From NCBI GenBank assembly GCA_030849075.1, contig JASAOO010003505.1:1-64000 (forward strand): a stretch of DNA of 64,000 bases, given 5' to 3'. Each line of letters opens with the position of its first letter. The first letter of the stretch is position 1. Positions 47,540 through 57,425 of the stretch are shown here, piece by piece. Source of the DNA: Zelonia costaricensis (taxonomy: Eukaryota; Euglenozoa; Kinetoplastea; Trypanosomatida; Trypanosomatidae). The position numbers and the translations under genes were made by a program. The notes beneath the pieces were generated by a model, which searched no databases, was not told where the DNA came from, and saw only the letters and a program-made list of their open reading frames with translations.

Positions 47540-50260
47540 GAACGCAAGTCGAAGAAGAGGCAGCGCACAAGCGGGGGGCGAGTGGAAAGGTCAACGTCAC
47601 ATACACACGTCCCGAGCACACTGACGTAGTACTACGCCGTGTTTGTGTCCGCCACCTCTTCTTGTACTTGTGGCTCTGCACACGTGCGCACTTCTCACAG
47701 CTCGAGTGTGGGTGACACGGGGACTGGAATGGGAGGAGAGGTGGCTCGCACGGTGCCCCCCCCCCCCCAGTGTACGTGTGTGTGTGTGTGCTGATGTGCT
47801 GATGTGCCCTTTCCTACACGACCGAGATGCGTTCTCTCCCTCTCTTGTTTGTGCGGGTGTGTCTGTGTATTTGAGCCCAGCATTGGAGCTATATGTGAGC
47901 TCAGTGTGTATGTGTGTGGGTGGGTGCAAGGGAGAAGGAAGAGTGAGGTGACGGAGTGCGGTGAGCCACGCGGGTGGCACATGTGTTGGCCCGCTGCTGG
48001 TCGCCATGGAGAGTGGAGAAGGGAGGAGCGCAGCACGAAGGCTACGTACGGGAAAAACCACACGTGGTGTGCCCGCTCTCCCTCTCCGTATCTACGAACT
48101 GCGCAACGGCGGGTGAAGTGGCGGGGCAAAAGGTTGACCGCGCTGATGTGGTGGCCGAAGCTGCGCTCCTGCTTACGCTGCCTCTACCCACTCCCTCCCC
48201 CCTAAACGCACCTTGTCTCCCTCTTTCTCCTCCTCTTCTCTCGCCACCGCACGTCTTCGCTATTGCTCCACTTCTTTTTTTTTTTTTCCGCCCGGAGCCC
48301 TCGTCTCTTTTCGTCGGCAGAAACTCGCTGCGTACACGTTGACGTGACTGAGGCCGTTCGCGTGTGTTTGTGTGTGTGTGTGTCTTTACGTGGGCTTGAG
48401 TTGAGTTGCTGCATCCGCGTCACTGAGAGTGCGTGTCCGTGTCCGTGTCCGTGTGTGTGGGGGGGGGGGGGGCTGTTTTGGCGTTGTGTATCGGCGTGCG
48501 AGTCTCTCTGCACTCGTCCAGTTTCTTCTCCACACACTCTCTCAGCCCTCCTGCCACGCCTTTCCTCCCCAACTCCCTCGAAACCTTCCTGCATGTCGCA
48601 GTGAGGCCCCACCACGGCAGCGTGTCGCTTGTTTGCCTGTGCTTTTGTGTTTGCTGGACTCTATAACCCGTCCGTGCTGTTCCCGTGTGCCTTCTTATAT
48701 GCCCATCCCTCTACAAAGGAGAAAGAAAAAAAATGAGGGTGGGCAAGGTGACAGCTCTACCGTGTGTCCTTCTCCTCCTCCTCTCGTGTCCGTCTCTGTG
48801 TGTCGTGTGGTTATGCCCCTCTGTATACCCCACCTCCGCCTCGTTCCAAGCGACACGACAGCAGGGCCGACCCGCCACCCCACCCAGCCCTCCCCCCTCC
48901 ACCCGTCACCTCACCAACACTCTCCCGCACCGCTTGTCTTTCCATTGCGCTTGTGCCGCCGCGTCTACTTCCGGCACTACGTCGGTAGCCGCAGGCTATC
49001 ACCTGCGCTGGGTGTTGTGCCCTCACCCCCTTCTCGCTCTCTCTTCCCCTCTTCGTCCGCGCTGTCGACTTCTTCACTCTGTCGTGTTCCGATGTCCTCT
49101 GGCGAGGTGGCCTCCTTCTTCTCCTCTCGCCTCCGCCGGCGTTGTACTCTTCCTCCTCCCTTTCTTTTCTCTGGTTTGCGTGTTGACCTGCGATTGTTGT
49201 CCGCTTGTAGAGCTGCCCCTCGATGGTGTGTGTGTGTCTGTACGTGTGCGTGTGTGTGTATGTGTGTGTGTGTGGATGAGTGTGCCCCACTCGTGCCACG
49301 GCTCGCCCTCTCCCTCTCTCTCCTCCCGTCCCTGGCGCCGAAACCACTTTCCCTCTTCTCATGTTGTTGCTAAGCGGAGAGAGGCAGCCGCGTCGCTGCA
49401 GGGAGTCGTGCATGACGTTGCACGGGAGCTGAAGAGCAACTTTCCACCCCCCCCCACCAGCATCCACTGAGGTGAACCCCCTTTTTCTTTTCCGCGCACG
49501 CCGCCGCCGCCGCCGTCCTCGACCCCGTCTTCCCCTCGTCCCGCCATGTCGTCCGTTTGTGTACCGTAGCTGCACTGCAGCCGTCTCTTCATTGTGTGTG
49601 CTCGTCCCCCCGCCCCCGCAAGCCTCTGGCTCCATTTGTGCCTTCGTGCCTTTATTGTGTCTCTGTGTTCTTGATTTCGTTGTCGCACGCCGTGGTGGCC
49701 CCTGCCCGCCGCAAGTCGAATGCCGCATACGCAGAGTCAGCCAAGATCGCAAAACCAAAGCACGCAGAAACCGTAGGACGTCTCTTCATCGAGATCGAGG
49801 GCGAAACTTCCACGATGCTCTCACTCTCTCTCAAGTGTGTGTGTGCATGCACAAGTGGCACGCGCTGCACGGCAACAAACAAGCGGCGCGCACGCGAGGC
49901 CCTAATCCCCCCCCCACCGCCGGCCACATGCCTCTCTCCCGTGCGCACTGACGCTTCCTTGAACGCGCAGAAGAAGAGCATCAGCGCCCGCTGACTTGAC
50001 AGGAAAAAGAATGGGCACGGTCTCCCCGACTCTTCCCGCGCAAGCACTGTGCGCGTGCACCTGCCTCGCTACCTGCCAGCTCCTCTCCACGCGGGACTCC
50101 TCCTGCTCCTTCCGCCCGCCTCTGCCCCCCCCCCCCCACACGCACACACACTTGCCCAACCCTTCTCCACGCCCGGCTGCCTCACTACGCCGCAGAAGCG
50201 AGTGCACGCGGACATTGCGCCCACTTTCTACGCCTTCATCAACACACACTGCTCCAACGC

Positions 50261-50289
50261 CTTCCACCCCTCCCGTTCTCACCTTCTAG
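50261..50289 (+). promoter_or_regulatory. Predicted spliced-leader acceptor for deoxyhypusine synthase
   Basis: A C/T tract ends CTAG at 50286-50289, without earlier AG in the tract, giving a leader of 15 nt before the ATG at 50305. Confidence 0.55.
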
Positions 50290-50304
50290 TACCACCGCAG
50301 CGCC

Positions 50305-51900
50305 ATGGCGGCAGTCGCGGAGTCGGCGGTGCTTGTGTCGTCAGCAGGCGCCGCGGATGTCGTGGCGAAGCTCACTCACGTTCGCGGCCCCTCCGAGAAC
50401 TTCGACAAGGCCGAGGTGGTGCTCAACACGTACCCAACGATGGGCTTCCAAGCGACGCACTTCGGCAACGCGTGCGACATCGCCCAACGCATGCTGCGTC
50501 GGCAGCAGCCCTCCAAGGTGTACCAGATCAAGGACGGGCAGTACGTGCTCGTGCCGCGCGAGGTCGACGAGACGGGCAAGCCCGTGCCGCCCCCGCTCGT
50601 GTACCCGAACCTGTTCCTCGGCATTGCCGCCAACCTGATGGGCACGGGATGCCGCGACGTCGTCCGCTTCCTCGTGCAGGACGGCATCGAGGAGCGCTCG
50701 CCCGATGCCGCGGCCGCCGTCGACGGCACGGAGCATCAGCTGATGTTTGCGCGGCTAAAGGCGGAGTACGCCGAGACCTACGGACGGCCGCCGCTCGCCG
50801 ACGAGGCGCCACCGCACTTCCGCAGCTTCCTCTCCTGCGTCGTGCTCAGCGGAGGTGGGGTGGAGCACGACCTGCGCCGTGCGTGCACGCCGTACACGCT
50901 GCACTTCTACGCAAGCGAAACCCCCGCCACCGACAACGCGGCCCCCACCGCGGCGCGTAAGCGGGCGCGCTTCGGCAACATCGAGTTTCCACGTGAGGGC
51001 GCGGCCGACTCGGCGCTCTTCGACTGCCTCATGCGCGAGTTTGTGACCCGTCTCTGCGCCCGCCAGGCGCGCCTGCGCGCTGCCGCCGCCGCGAAGCCGG
51101 TCCCCGAGAAGTACCTGGACGTGTGCAGCTGGGCCGTGTCACCGAGCGAGGTTTGGGCGCTGTGTGGGCTGTGGCTCGTCGACATGCTGACGGAGGCGCT
51201 GAAGACCGTCCGGCAAACCTCCGCCGACGCGACGGCCGGAACGGCAGGCCTCCAGGAGTCTTCGACCGGCGACGAGGGCGAGACGCGGCTGCGCGAGGAG
51301 GCGCTGGCCAAGGCGCGGTCGACGGTGGTGTACTGGGCCGCGCACCAGCAGGTGCCGCTCTTCAACCCGTCCTTCGTGGACGGCGACATCGCGCGCTACC
51401 TGCTGCCCACCGCCGCCCAAGGCGGTGCGGCTGCGGCGCCGGCTGCTGTGGTGGAGCGGCTGCAGGTCGACCTCGTCAAGGACGTGCACGCCATCAACAA
51501 GCTCGCCATGCTCAGCAAGAAGACGGGCATGCTGATCTGCGGCGGCGGCGTGGTCAAACACCACGTCTGCAATGCCAACCTGATGCGCAACGGCGCCGAC
51601 TACACGATCATCTTCAACAACGGGCAGGAGTACGACGGCTCTGATGCGGGGGCCAAGCCGGAGGAGGCGCTGTCGTGGGGCAAGGTGCGGATGGAGGGGG
51701 AGTACGTCAAGGTGTACGGCGAAGTGACCACCCTGCTGCCGCTCCTCGTCGCGGAGGTGTTTGTGCCGGCGGCCCGTACGCGGCAGCGCGTGCCCGGTGA
51801 GGAGCCGCGGCGGCCGCGCCGCTCGGGTGTCTCGACGCGGCGCAAGGCAGCGAAGGTGGCAGCCAAGGCAGCCACCGTGGCCCAGTCTGACGACGACTGA
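50305..51900 (+). CDS. DHS: Deoxyhypusine synthase family protein (active-site lysine present)
   Basis: The protein has 531 residues. The NAD-binding blocks G-F-Q-A-T-H-F-G (~49) and A-N-L-M-G-T-G (~110) are followed by G-G-G-V-E-H-D-L (183-190). The C-terminal core is I-C-G-G-G-V-V-K-H-H, N-A-N-L-M-R-N-G-A-D-Y, E-Y-D-G-S-D-A-G-A, then S-W-G-K with the nucleophilic lysine at K460. DHS transfers the aminobutyl group of spermidine to a lysine of eIF5A (family knowledge). Compared with human DHS from memory, two site residues differ: His188 for Glu137 and Arg364 for Asp243. T. brucei uses a heterotetramer of two DHS paralogues; this gene resembles the lysine-bearing subunit and may need a partner. 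Insertions (~200-240, 310-330) and a basic tail make it longer than human DHS (369 aa). Confidence 0.87.
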   Translation: MAAVAESAVLVSSAGAADVVAKLTHVRGPSENFDKAEVVLNTYPTMGFQATHFGNACDIAQRMLRRQQPSKVYQIKDGQYVLVPREVDETGKPVPPPLVYPNLFLGIAANLMGTGCRDVVRFLVQDGIEERSPDAAAAVDGTEHQLMFARLKAEYAETYGRPPLADEAPPHFRSFLSCVVLSGGGVEHDLRRACTPYTLHFYASETPATDNAAPTAARKRARFGNIEFPREGAADSALFDCLMREFVTRLCARQARLRAAAAAKPVPEKYLDVCSWAVSPSEVWALCGLWLVDMLTEALKTVRQTSADATAGTAGLQESSTGDEGETRLREEALAKARSTVVYWAAHQQVPLFNPSFVDGDIARYLLPTAAQGGAAAAPAAVVERLQVDLVKDVHAINKLAMLSKKTGMLICGGGVVKHHVCNANLMRNGADYTIIFNNGQEYDGSDAGAKPEEALSWGKVRMEGEYVKVYGEVTTLLPLLVAEVFVPAARTRQRVPGEEPRRPRRSGVSTRRKAAKVAAKAATVAQSDDD

Positions 51901-52358
51901 GCCACAGCTCCCGGTTCCGCAACCCCAGACACGCGCGACTGCAAATTCGTGTAGGCTCAAGTGTGTGCTCGTCGTAGCTTGCGACTGTGACTACGTGTGT
52001 GTCTGTGTGTGTCTGTGTGTGTGTGTCGGTATGCTTGGTGACGGACGGGTGGCCACAGTACATGAGAGCGCCTGAGGTGCTGAGGTGAACGGTAGTGCAG
52101 CTCACCTCGAATACGCGGCATCTCGCCAGCCAACCCCCGTACCGCTGATCGAACGTCTTGAAGGCAGCTAAGGCGGGTAAAGAGGATGACCTTGTGTGTG
52201 CGTATGTGTGTGCGTGTGCGTGTCTGCTCCCCGTGCGAGGTTGGTGGGGGCGCCGCGAACGGGGTGAAGGAAGGGCAGAAGTGCGGGGGCACACTCGCGC
52301 TCTGGTCCTTTCTCCATCCTCAGACACCGATGTCGAAGCCGCATTCCCGACCCAACTC

Positions 52359-52394
<36 letters not shown>

Positions 52395-52907
52395 TCCTCA
52401 CACGTGGCGCAGTCTCTTGTCCATCTCTCTCTCTCTATCTTGTTCATCCCTCCCCGCAGTGCTTCAGCAGTCGCCACGTCTTGCGGGACGCACGCGGCGA
52501 CGCGATTCCATGTCACGAGCCGCCGTCGGTGCGGCTCCGTCTCCGTCGCCTTCCCTCACCGGCGGCTCGCCAATCTGTTTCCCGCTCTTCCCGAAACTCC
52601 ACCTCGCCCCGCCGCCCCCCCCCCTCACCATCTCAGTCCCCTCCCTTTCTCGGCATCACAGTGTTGCCGGTACGTGCGTGCACTACGAAACCCACACAAA
52701 CACACACACACACGCCGCACACACCCTTTATCTCCGCATTCACCCGCTAAGGGCGGGGTCTGTCGCCACTCTCCCCTCCCTCCTCCGTGACGTCTGCCGG
52801 TCTGGGCTCTCCCTGCAAGCGCGTCTCGCTCACAGCGCGCCGAGTGCGTGGGTGTCTTCAGCTTCTCTGATCTCCTTCTCCTGTTGCGGAAGGCTGCACA
52901 GCTCAAC
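51901..52907. other. Intergenic region DHS to AAA gene
   Basis: GT-rich 3'UTR-like sequence (51990-52025), an AC microsatellite (52360-52390), then C/T-rich sequence. AGs at 52860-52861, 52891-52892 and 52900-52901 follow short C/T tracts and would leave a leader of 6-46 nt. No coding-like frame. Confidence 0.6.
52360..52390. repeat. AC microsatellite, 31 nt
   Basis: About 15 uninterrupted AC units in the spacer upstream of the AAA gene. Confidence 0.9.
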
Positions 52908-55244
52908 ATGGATGGTTATTTCGGGACAGGCGCGGGCAGCTCCCTCGTCAGCCTCTTCCTCGCTGCTGTCATCCCGCTCGTGTGTCTGCGTGCCGCTTCC
53001 CTAGTGCAGCACACGTGGCCCAACTACCTCTACCGCAAGCTCACGGGCCGGCTCGACCGGCAGCTCGCCACGGTGGCGGAGCGGCTGCGGCACAACCGCA
53101 TCCTGCAAGACGACATCCTCATCCGCAGCATTCTCGGCTATGTCTCGCACTGCTACGTGAGCATGATGCAGGGCAGCGCTGCGGCGTGCGACACCGTGGC
53201 GGCGGCTGACTACGACTACACGTTCGTGTTTGCCCAGTCAGAGCTCTTCGACGAGGACTGGGTGCCGCAGTCGACGCGATACAGCACCCTCTTCGGCCGC
53301 GCCCTCGCCTCGTGCATGGAGCTGGCGGTGACGCCGAGCCTCGGGCAGGCCATCCAGGTCGAGCCGGGTCTCTTCGTGCGCCCGGTCCAGGCCACCGAGG
53401 ACAACCAGCCGCCTGAGCTGGACTCAGAGGACAGCGAGCAGAGCCGTGAGGAGAGGCGGCGCGGCGGCGGCAGCGCGGCGGCGGCGGCTGCACGACGCAA
53501 TCCAGCCGAGAAGCTGAACGACTACCTTTTCTACGACATGCGCAAGTACGCTGAGAAGATGCGGGAGCACGACGAGCCGCTGGCGACAAACAGCTCCAAC
53601 GACGCCAGCTTCGAGGAGCACCCGTTCGACAAGCCGGCGCAGCGGGGCCGTCGTGGCAAGCGCGGTGACAGCAGCAGCGCGACCTCAGGTGACTTCTCCG
53701 AACCGGATACGCCCGACGTGGGCATCAGCATTGTGATAGAGTACCGCCGCCCTCTGCCGCACGAGGCGGCGCAGGCGCTGTGCCCCAGCACCGGCGGGCC
53801 GCGCGGGGTGCGCGAGTACAACGAGGCGAGACCCGCTGACGACGCCATCAATGCCTTTCTCGAGCGTGTGCATGCCTGGTACATTGGCCACGTCGCTCTG
53901 TGCAGGAGCACCGCGCTGCTCGCCATCTATCCCACCACGCAGCTCTCCCGCTTCGCCGCGGTCGGCGCCGCGGCACTGAAGAAGGCCGCCGGCAGCAGCG
54001 ACGGCTGCGAGAGTGCGGACTGCGAAGGCAAGTGCTACGTGTTGGACAGCGCAGCCCCGGGTACGGCGGGTGAGACGGCAGCAGGTGCCGGGGCGGGATC
54101 GCAAACCGCCGCAGCAGCGGATCGCAGCGGGCCCGGCAGCGCAGCGCGTCCGGCGACGTCGACGGTGACGGGCGGCCGCATCGGCTTCGCGGACAATGCG
54201 GCGGCGGCGACGCCGCGTGGCAAGACCTTCCGCTCGCTCTTCTTCCCGGAAAAGGCGCGCGTGCTCACAATGCTCGACGACTTTGTGCAGGAGCGCGGCT
54301 CGTTTGCCGTGCCTGGCGTGGTGCCGCGCCTCACCTTCTTCCTGCACGGCGCCCCCGGCACGGGCAAGACGTCGTTTGTGAAGGCCCTCGCGCGCCACCT
54401 GCGCCGCAACCTTGTTGTGGTGTCGATGAGCGAGGTGCTCACGGTCGATGAGCTGCGCACGCTTCTGCAGCCCTTCACTATCTCGGTCAACGACGGGGCG
54501 GACACGGTGGGGGTGCAGCCGCATCAGTCCGTCTTTGTGTTTGAGGACTTCGACGCCATTGGCGGGGCGTGGCGGACGCTGACGGAAGGGCAGGAGGTGC
54601 GCAAGAAGCTTGCACACGAGCGCCGGCAGGCGAAGGCGGCGGCGGCGCAGGAGGACGGCCGTGGCAGCGGCGCGACGTCCACTGCCGTGTCTGACCACGG
54701 CGACGCCTCCTCTCCCTCCCCCTCCGCATCCGGCAGCGAGGACTGCAGTGACGACGACAGTGGAGAAGACCGTAGCGACGAGGACGGCAGCGACGAGTAT
54801 CTGCTCGGTGACGACGCCGTTGCCCAGCTCGAGCGCACGCATCTCACGGTAGAGCGCTTCGCGGATCTCTTCAACGGCCTCAACCTCCCCGACTCCTTCA
54901 TCGCCGTCTTCACGACGAACCACCCCGACAAGATCCACCCGCTCATCACCGGCTCCAACATGATGAACGTCACCCTTGACATGGGCATGCTGGGCGAGTC
55001 GTGCGCGATGGAGATGATCGAGCACTACTACGCCGCCGAACTGGTGACCACAGCCTGCGGCGAGGGGCGCCTTTCCGCAGAACAGCAGGCGGCACTGCGC
55101 ACGGCCCTCGCGGCCTTCCGCGGCGGCTCTGCAGGGCTCAGCGGGGCGCTGCTGGAGAAGATGTGCATCGAGTGCGACACCATCGCCGACCTGACAGCGC
55201 GGCTCAGCGCGTGCGACGTGTGGGACTGCGCGGCGGTTTTCTGA
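52908..55244 (+). CDS. BCS1-like AAA ATPase with an N-terminal membrane segment
   Basis: The protein has 778 residues. A hydrophobic span at about residues 12-32 is followed by a basic stretch, as in mitochondrial Bcs1. A BCS1-N-like region (to ~430) is broken by acidic, Gly/Ala and Ser-rich insertions. The AAA core has Walker A G-A-P-G-T-G-K-T (481-488) and Walker B V-F-V-F-E-D (542-547). A ~95-residue Ser/Asp/Glu-rich insertion (~565-640) precedes the sensor block F-T-T-N-H-P-D-K-I (~667). In Bcs1 the next residues are usually L-x-P-A-L-x-R-P-G-R; here they read I-H-P-L-I-T-G-S-N-M-M, so the arginine-finger R-P-G-R is missing. Bcs1 moves folded Rieske protein across the inner membrane (family knowledge). 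This divergent protein may not share that role. The start is the first ATG; the frame upstream begins only with GTG. Confidence 0.78.
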   Translation: MDGYFGTGAGSSLVSLFLAAVIPLVCLRAASLVQHTWPNYLYRKLTGRLDRQLATVAERLRHNRILQDDILIRSILGYVSHCYVSMMQGSAAACDTVAAADYDYTFVFAQSELFDEDWVPQSTRYSTLFGRALASCMELAVTPSLGQAIQVEPGLFVRPVQATEDNQPPELDSEDSEQSREERRRGGGSAAAAAARRNPAEKLNDYLFYDMRKYAEKMREHDEPLATNSSNDASFEEHPFDKPAQRGRRGKRGDSSSATSGDFSEPDTPDVGISIVIEYRRPLPHEAAQALCPSTGGPRGVREYNEARPADDAINAFLERVHAWYIGHVALCRSTALLAIYPTTQLSRFAAVGAAALKKAAGSSDGCESADCEGKCYVLDSAAPGTAGETAAGAGAGSQTAAAADRSGPGSAARPATSTVTGGRIGFADNAAAATPRGKTFRSLFFPEKARVLTMLDDFVQERGSFAVPGVVPRLTFFLHGAPGTGKTSFVKALARHLRRNLVVVSMSEVLTVDELRTLLQPFTISVNDGADTVGVQPHQSVFVFEDFDAIGGAWRTLTEGQEVRKKLAHERRQAKAAAAQEDGRGSGATSTAVSDHGDASSPSPSASGSEDCSDDDSGEDRSDEDGSDEYLLGDDAVAQLERTHLTVERFADLFNGLNLPDSFIAVFTTNHPDKIHPLITGSNMMNVTLDMGMLGESCAMEMIEHYYAAELVTTACGEGRLSAEQQAALRTALAAFRGGSAGLSGALLEKMCIECDTIADLTARLSACDVWDCAAVF

Positions 55245-56267
55245 GCGCCTCTGCAGCAGGGAGTCCGTGCAGGGTGTGTCGTGCGGCGAAGTTTCCACGC
55301 TCCCCGTGCCCGCCGTCTCCACTCCCCTTTTCTTAGCTTTTGTGCACCATTTTTCACTTCATCCACTCGAAGCCGTACGCGGGCACGCTCGCAGGGGCCA
55401 TGCACAACGGTGTGTCTGTGTGTGTGTGTGGGTGTGTGGGTGTGTATGTGTGTGTCTGGGTGCGCTCTCTCGCCTTGGTGCCGTGAACTCCACCACTGAC
55501 TTCACCCTTCACACCTTCACCCCCACCCCACCCCGCCCCGCGCCTTCACGTCTGCCACCGCAGTTCGATTTTTTCGTCATTTTCCACAACCTCCGCGGAG
55601 GAGCGTCGCTCATCCTCTCCCCACCCCCTCCACCACCTCCTCCGTCTCTTGGATCTCGCTAGCCTCAACACGTTTGCCTCCCCATCGCCCAGCTCTCTGC
55701 GCGCGACAGGGGATGGTCCGCTCTCTCCTCGTCATCGATCACGCCACGGTCACCGTCACCGCCGACAGCCGCACCCCTTCCCCCTCCCTCCCTCTCTCCC
55801 CCGATCAGTTGGGCACTGCAGCGCAAAACCACAACGTCAAACGGACGAGCACCTCGAGCGCTGCTGCCAGCGCAGAACCGCCGCGCTGAGGGCCGGCTGA
55901 GCCGCCCTGCTCTTCAGACCATTCCTCTCTCGCTCTCTCACTGCCTTCCCCTCACTCTTGCCACTGCCTCCGCACTTCTCCTGTCCCCACTTCCGTCACC
56001 ACACACACACGCTGACACGTACACCAGAGTGTGAAGCCTCCCGTATTCCCCCCTCCCCCTCCGATCCCTCTCCCCCCTACCTTCTGCATCCCCGTGCTGA
56101 AAGTCGGCTGTTTCACTATAAAGCCGTTTGCTGCTTGCCTGTGTGTGCTTGACCCCCGTCCCTTCCTCGTCCCGGGCTCGCTCTCCGCGCCCGACCTCAA
56201 CCCCCCCTTCTTCTTTCCTTCTATCCGCACGCTCCGCTCGGAGCGTCCGCGCCGGCTCACCGCAACC
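55245..56267. other. Intergenic region AAA gene to eIF5
   Basis: GT-rich part at 55408-55465, then C/T-rich. A frame of 58 codons from an ATG at 55713 is Ser/Pro/Thr-rich and not convincing. The eIF5 acceptor lies at the end. Confidence 0.65.
56191..56243 (+). promoter_or_regulatory. Predicted spliced-leader acceptor for eIF5
   Basis: A C/T tract (about 56197-56226) is followed by the first AG at 56242-56243, giving a leader of 24 nt. Confidence 0.45.
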
Positions 56268-57425
56268 ATGGCGGCTCAGATGGTTCCGATCGACCCGGAC
56301 AAGAAGGATGACGTCTACTACCGCTACAAGATGCCGGCCGTGCAGACCAAGGTGGAGGGCAGCGGTAACGGCATCAAGACGGTGCTGCCGAACATTCACG
56401 ACATCTGTCTCGTCATCAACCGCCCAGAGGCGGTGCTGATGAAGTACTTCCAGTTCGAGTTCGGTGCGCAGCGCACGGTGTCCACGAAGGACGACAAGTT
56501 CTTGCTGATGGGCGCCCACACGTCGGAGCGTACGCAGGAGAAGCTGTACGACTTCATCCGCAAGTTCGTGCTGTGCAAGCACTGCCGCAACCCCGAGACG
56601 GCGATCCAGCTGGAGGCCGACAAGAAGGGCGCCGCGTCCATCAGCATGGTGTGCGGTGCGTGCGGTAAGCGGTCCACCTTCGACGAGCACCGCACCAAGA
56701 CGTACATGACGCAGTACTACGAGAAGCACCCGGAGGAGGCGAAGGCCGCGAAGGGTGCCGCCGAGGCCCGCAAGAAGGACGACGGCGCCGCCGCCGCTGC
56801 GGAGGACCCGGCGTCGACGGCGGCGGTGGTGGCCGCGAAGCTCGGGAAGGAGTCGGGCAAGTCCGTCAAGAAGTCCGACCTTGCCGACGACCGCGAGGAT
56901 CCCAAGGTGGTCTTTGCGCGTGTGCTGAAGGAGTCGTGGGGCAAGAACGACGAGCTTGTGGGCCGCACGGTGCGTCTGCAGAGCCAGTACAACCTGCCAG
57001 AGAACTACGGCCCGCCCATGGCGCTGTCGGCCATGCTGCTCGAGCACCGCGATGATCTTCTCTCCACCATGAAGTTGCACGCGCGCCTGATGAAGCGGCT
57101 CTGCACCGTGCCGGAGCTCTTCGCCCGCACGGAAGGGTACGACGAGAAGGAGCTGACGGAGTTCTACAAGCGCGAGAAGAAGATCCAGAAGACGTTCCTG
57201 CGCGAGTGCGAGAAGGAGTTTGCGCTGCACCACACACCGGAGAAGTTCGCCGTGCTCATTTTCATGCTCTTCGTCGAGGGCGTGCTTCGCGACCGCAGCA
57301 TTGCGGACTGGGCCAAGGACACGAAGCCGTTCAGCGGTGCCGACCCCAAGATCCAGGCGGCGATGCACGAGAAGGTCGCCCCGATTGTGGCCTGGCTCGG
57401 CATCGATGCCAAGGCGGATGCCTAA
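56268..57425 (+). CDS. EIF5: Translation initiation factor eIF5
   Basis: The protein has 385 residues. The N-terminal GAP domain has Y-Y-R-Y-K-M-P with the catalytic arginine (R19, equivalent to Arg15 of yeast and human), then V-E-G-S-G-N-G-I-K-T-V-L. A zinc ribbon follows with C103/C106 and C129/C132. A Lys/Ala/Glu linker (~155-205) leads to a W2/HEAT-type C-terminal domain (~205-380) with F-V-E-G-V-L near 338. eIF5 stimulates GTP hydrolysis by eIF2 in the scanning 43S complex, and its C-terminal domain binds eIF3c, eIF1 and eIF2-beta (family knowledge). The chain stops soon after the W-L of the last helix. The acidic AA-box 2 tail of human and yeast eIF5 is therefore absent. The W2 domain is shared with eIF2B-epsilon, but the GAP and zinc parts identify eIF5. 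Confidence 0.92.
   Translation: MAAQMVPIDPDKKDDVYYRYKMPAVQTKVEGSGNGIKTVLPNIHDICLVINRPEAVLMKYFQFEFGAQRTVSTKDDKFLLMGAHTSERTQEKLYDFIRKFVLCKHCRNPETAIQLEADKKGAASISMVCGACGKRSTFDEHRTKTYMTQYYEKHPEEAKAAKGAAEARKKDDGAAAAAEDPASTAAVVAAKLGKESGKSVKKSDLADDREDPKVVFARVLKESWGKNDELVGRTVRLQSQYNLPENYGPPMALSAMLLEHRDDLLSTMKLHARLMKRLCTVPELFARTEGYDEKELTEFYKREKKIQKTFLRECEKEFALHHTPEKFAVLIFMLFVEGVLRDRSIADWAKDTKPFSGADPKIQAAMHEKVAPIVAWLGIDAKADA

Larger units (their letters stand above)
42955..50304. other. 7.3-kb region without a convincing gene
   Basis: By far the longest gap in the window. Nearly all of it is C/T-rich on the + strand, with many tract-plus-AG blocks that look like trans-splice acceptors (for example near 44340, 45370, 46170, 46630, 47320 and 48290). 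GT microsatellites lie at 43454-43510 and 47202-47250. Two stretches are not pyrimidine-biased: about 47700-48130, and 49700-49830, where a short frame has mixed composition. The only ATG frame with neighbour-like codon use and a good acceptor is the 51-codon one at 47384. The region may hold a long 3'UTR, non-coding transcripts or small ORFs. Confidence 0.55.

Noticed and set aside
49700..49830. Short stretch in the gene-poor region with less pyrimidine bias and a mixed-composition reading frame
   Set aside because: The frame has no suitable ATG of its own, is bounded by spacer-like sequence and shows no recognisable motif or RNA structure.
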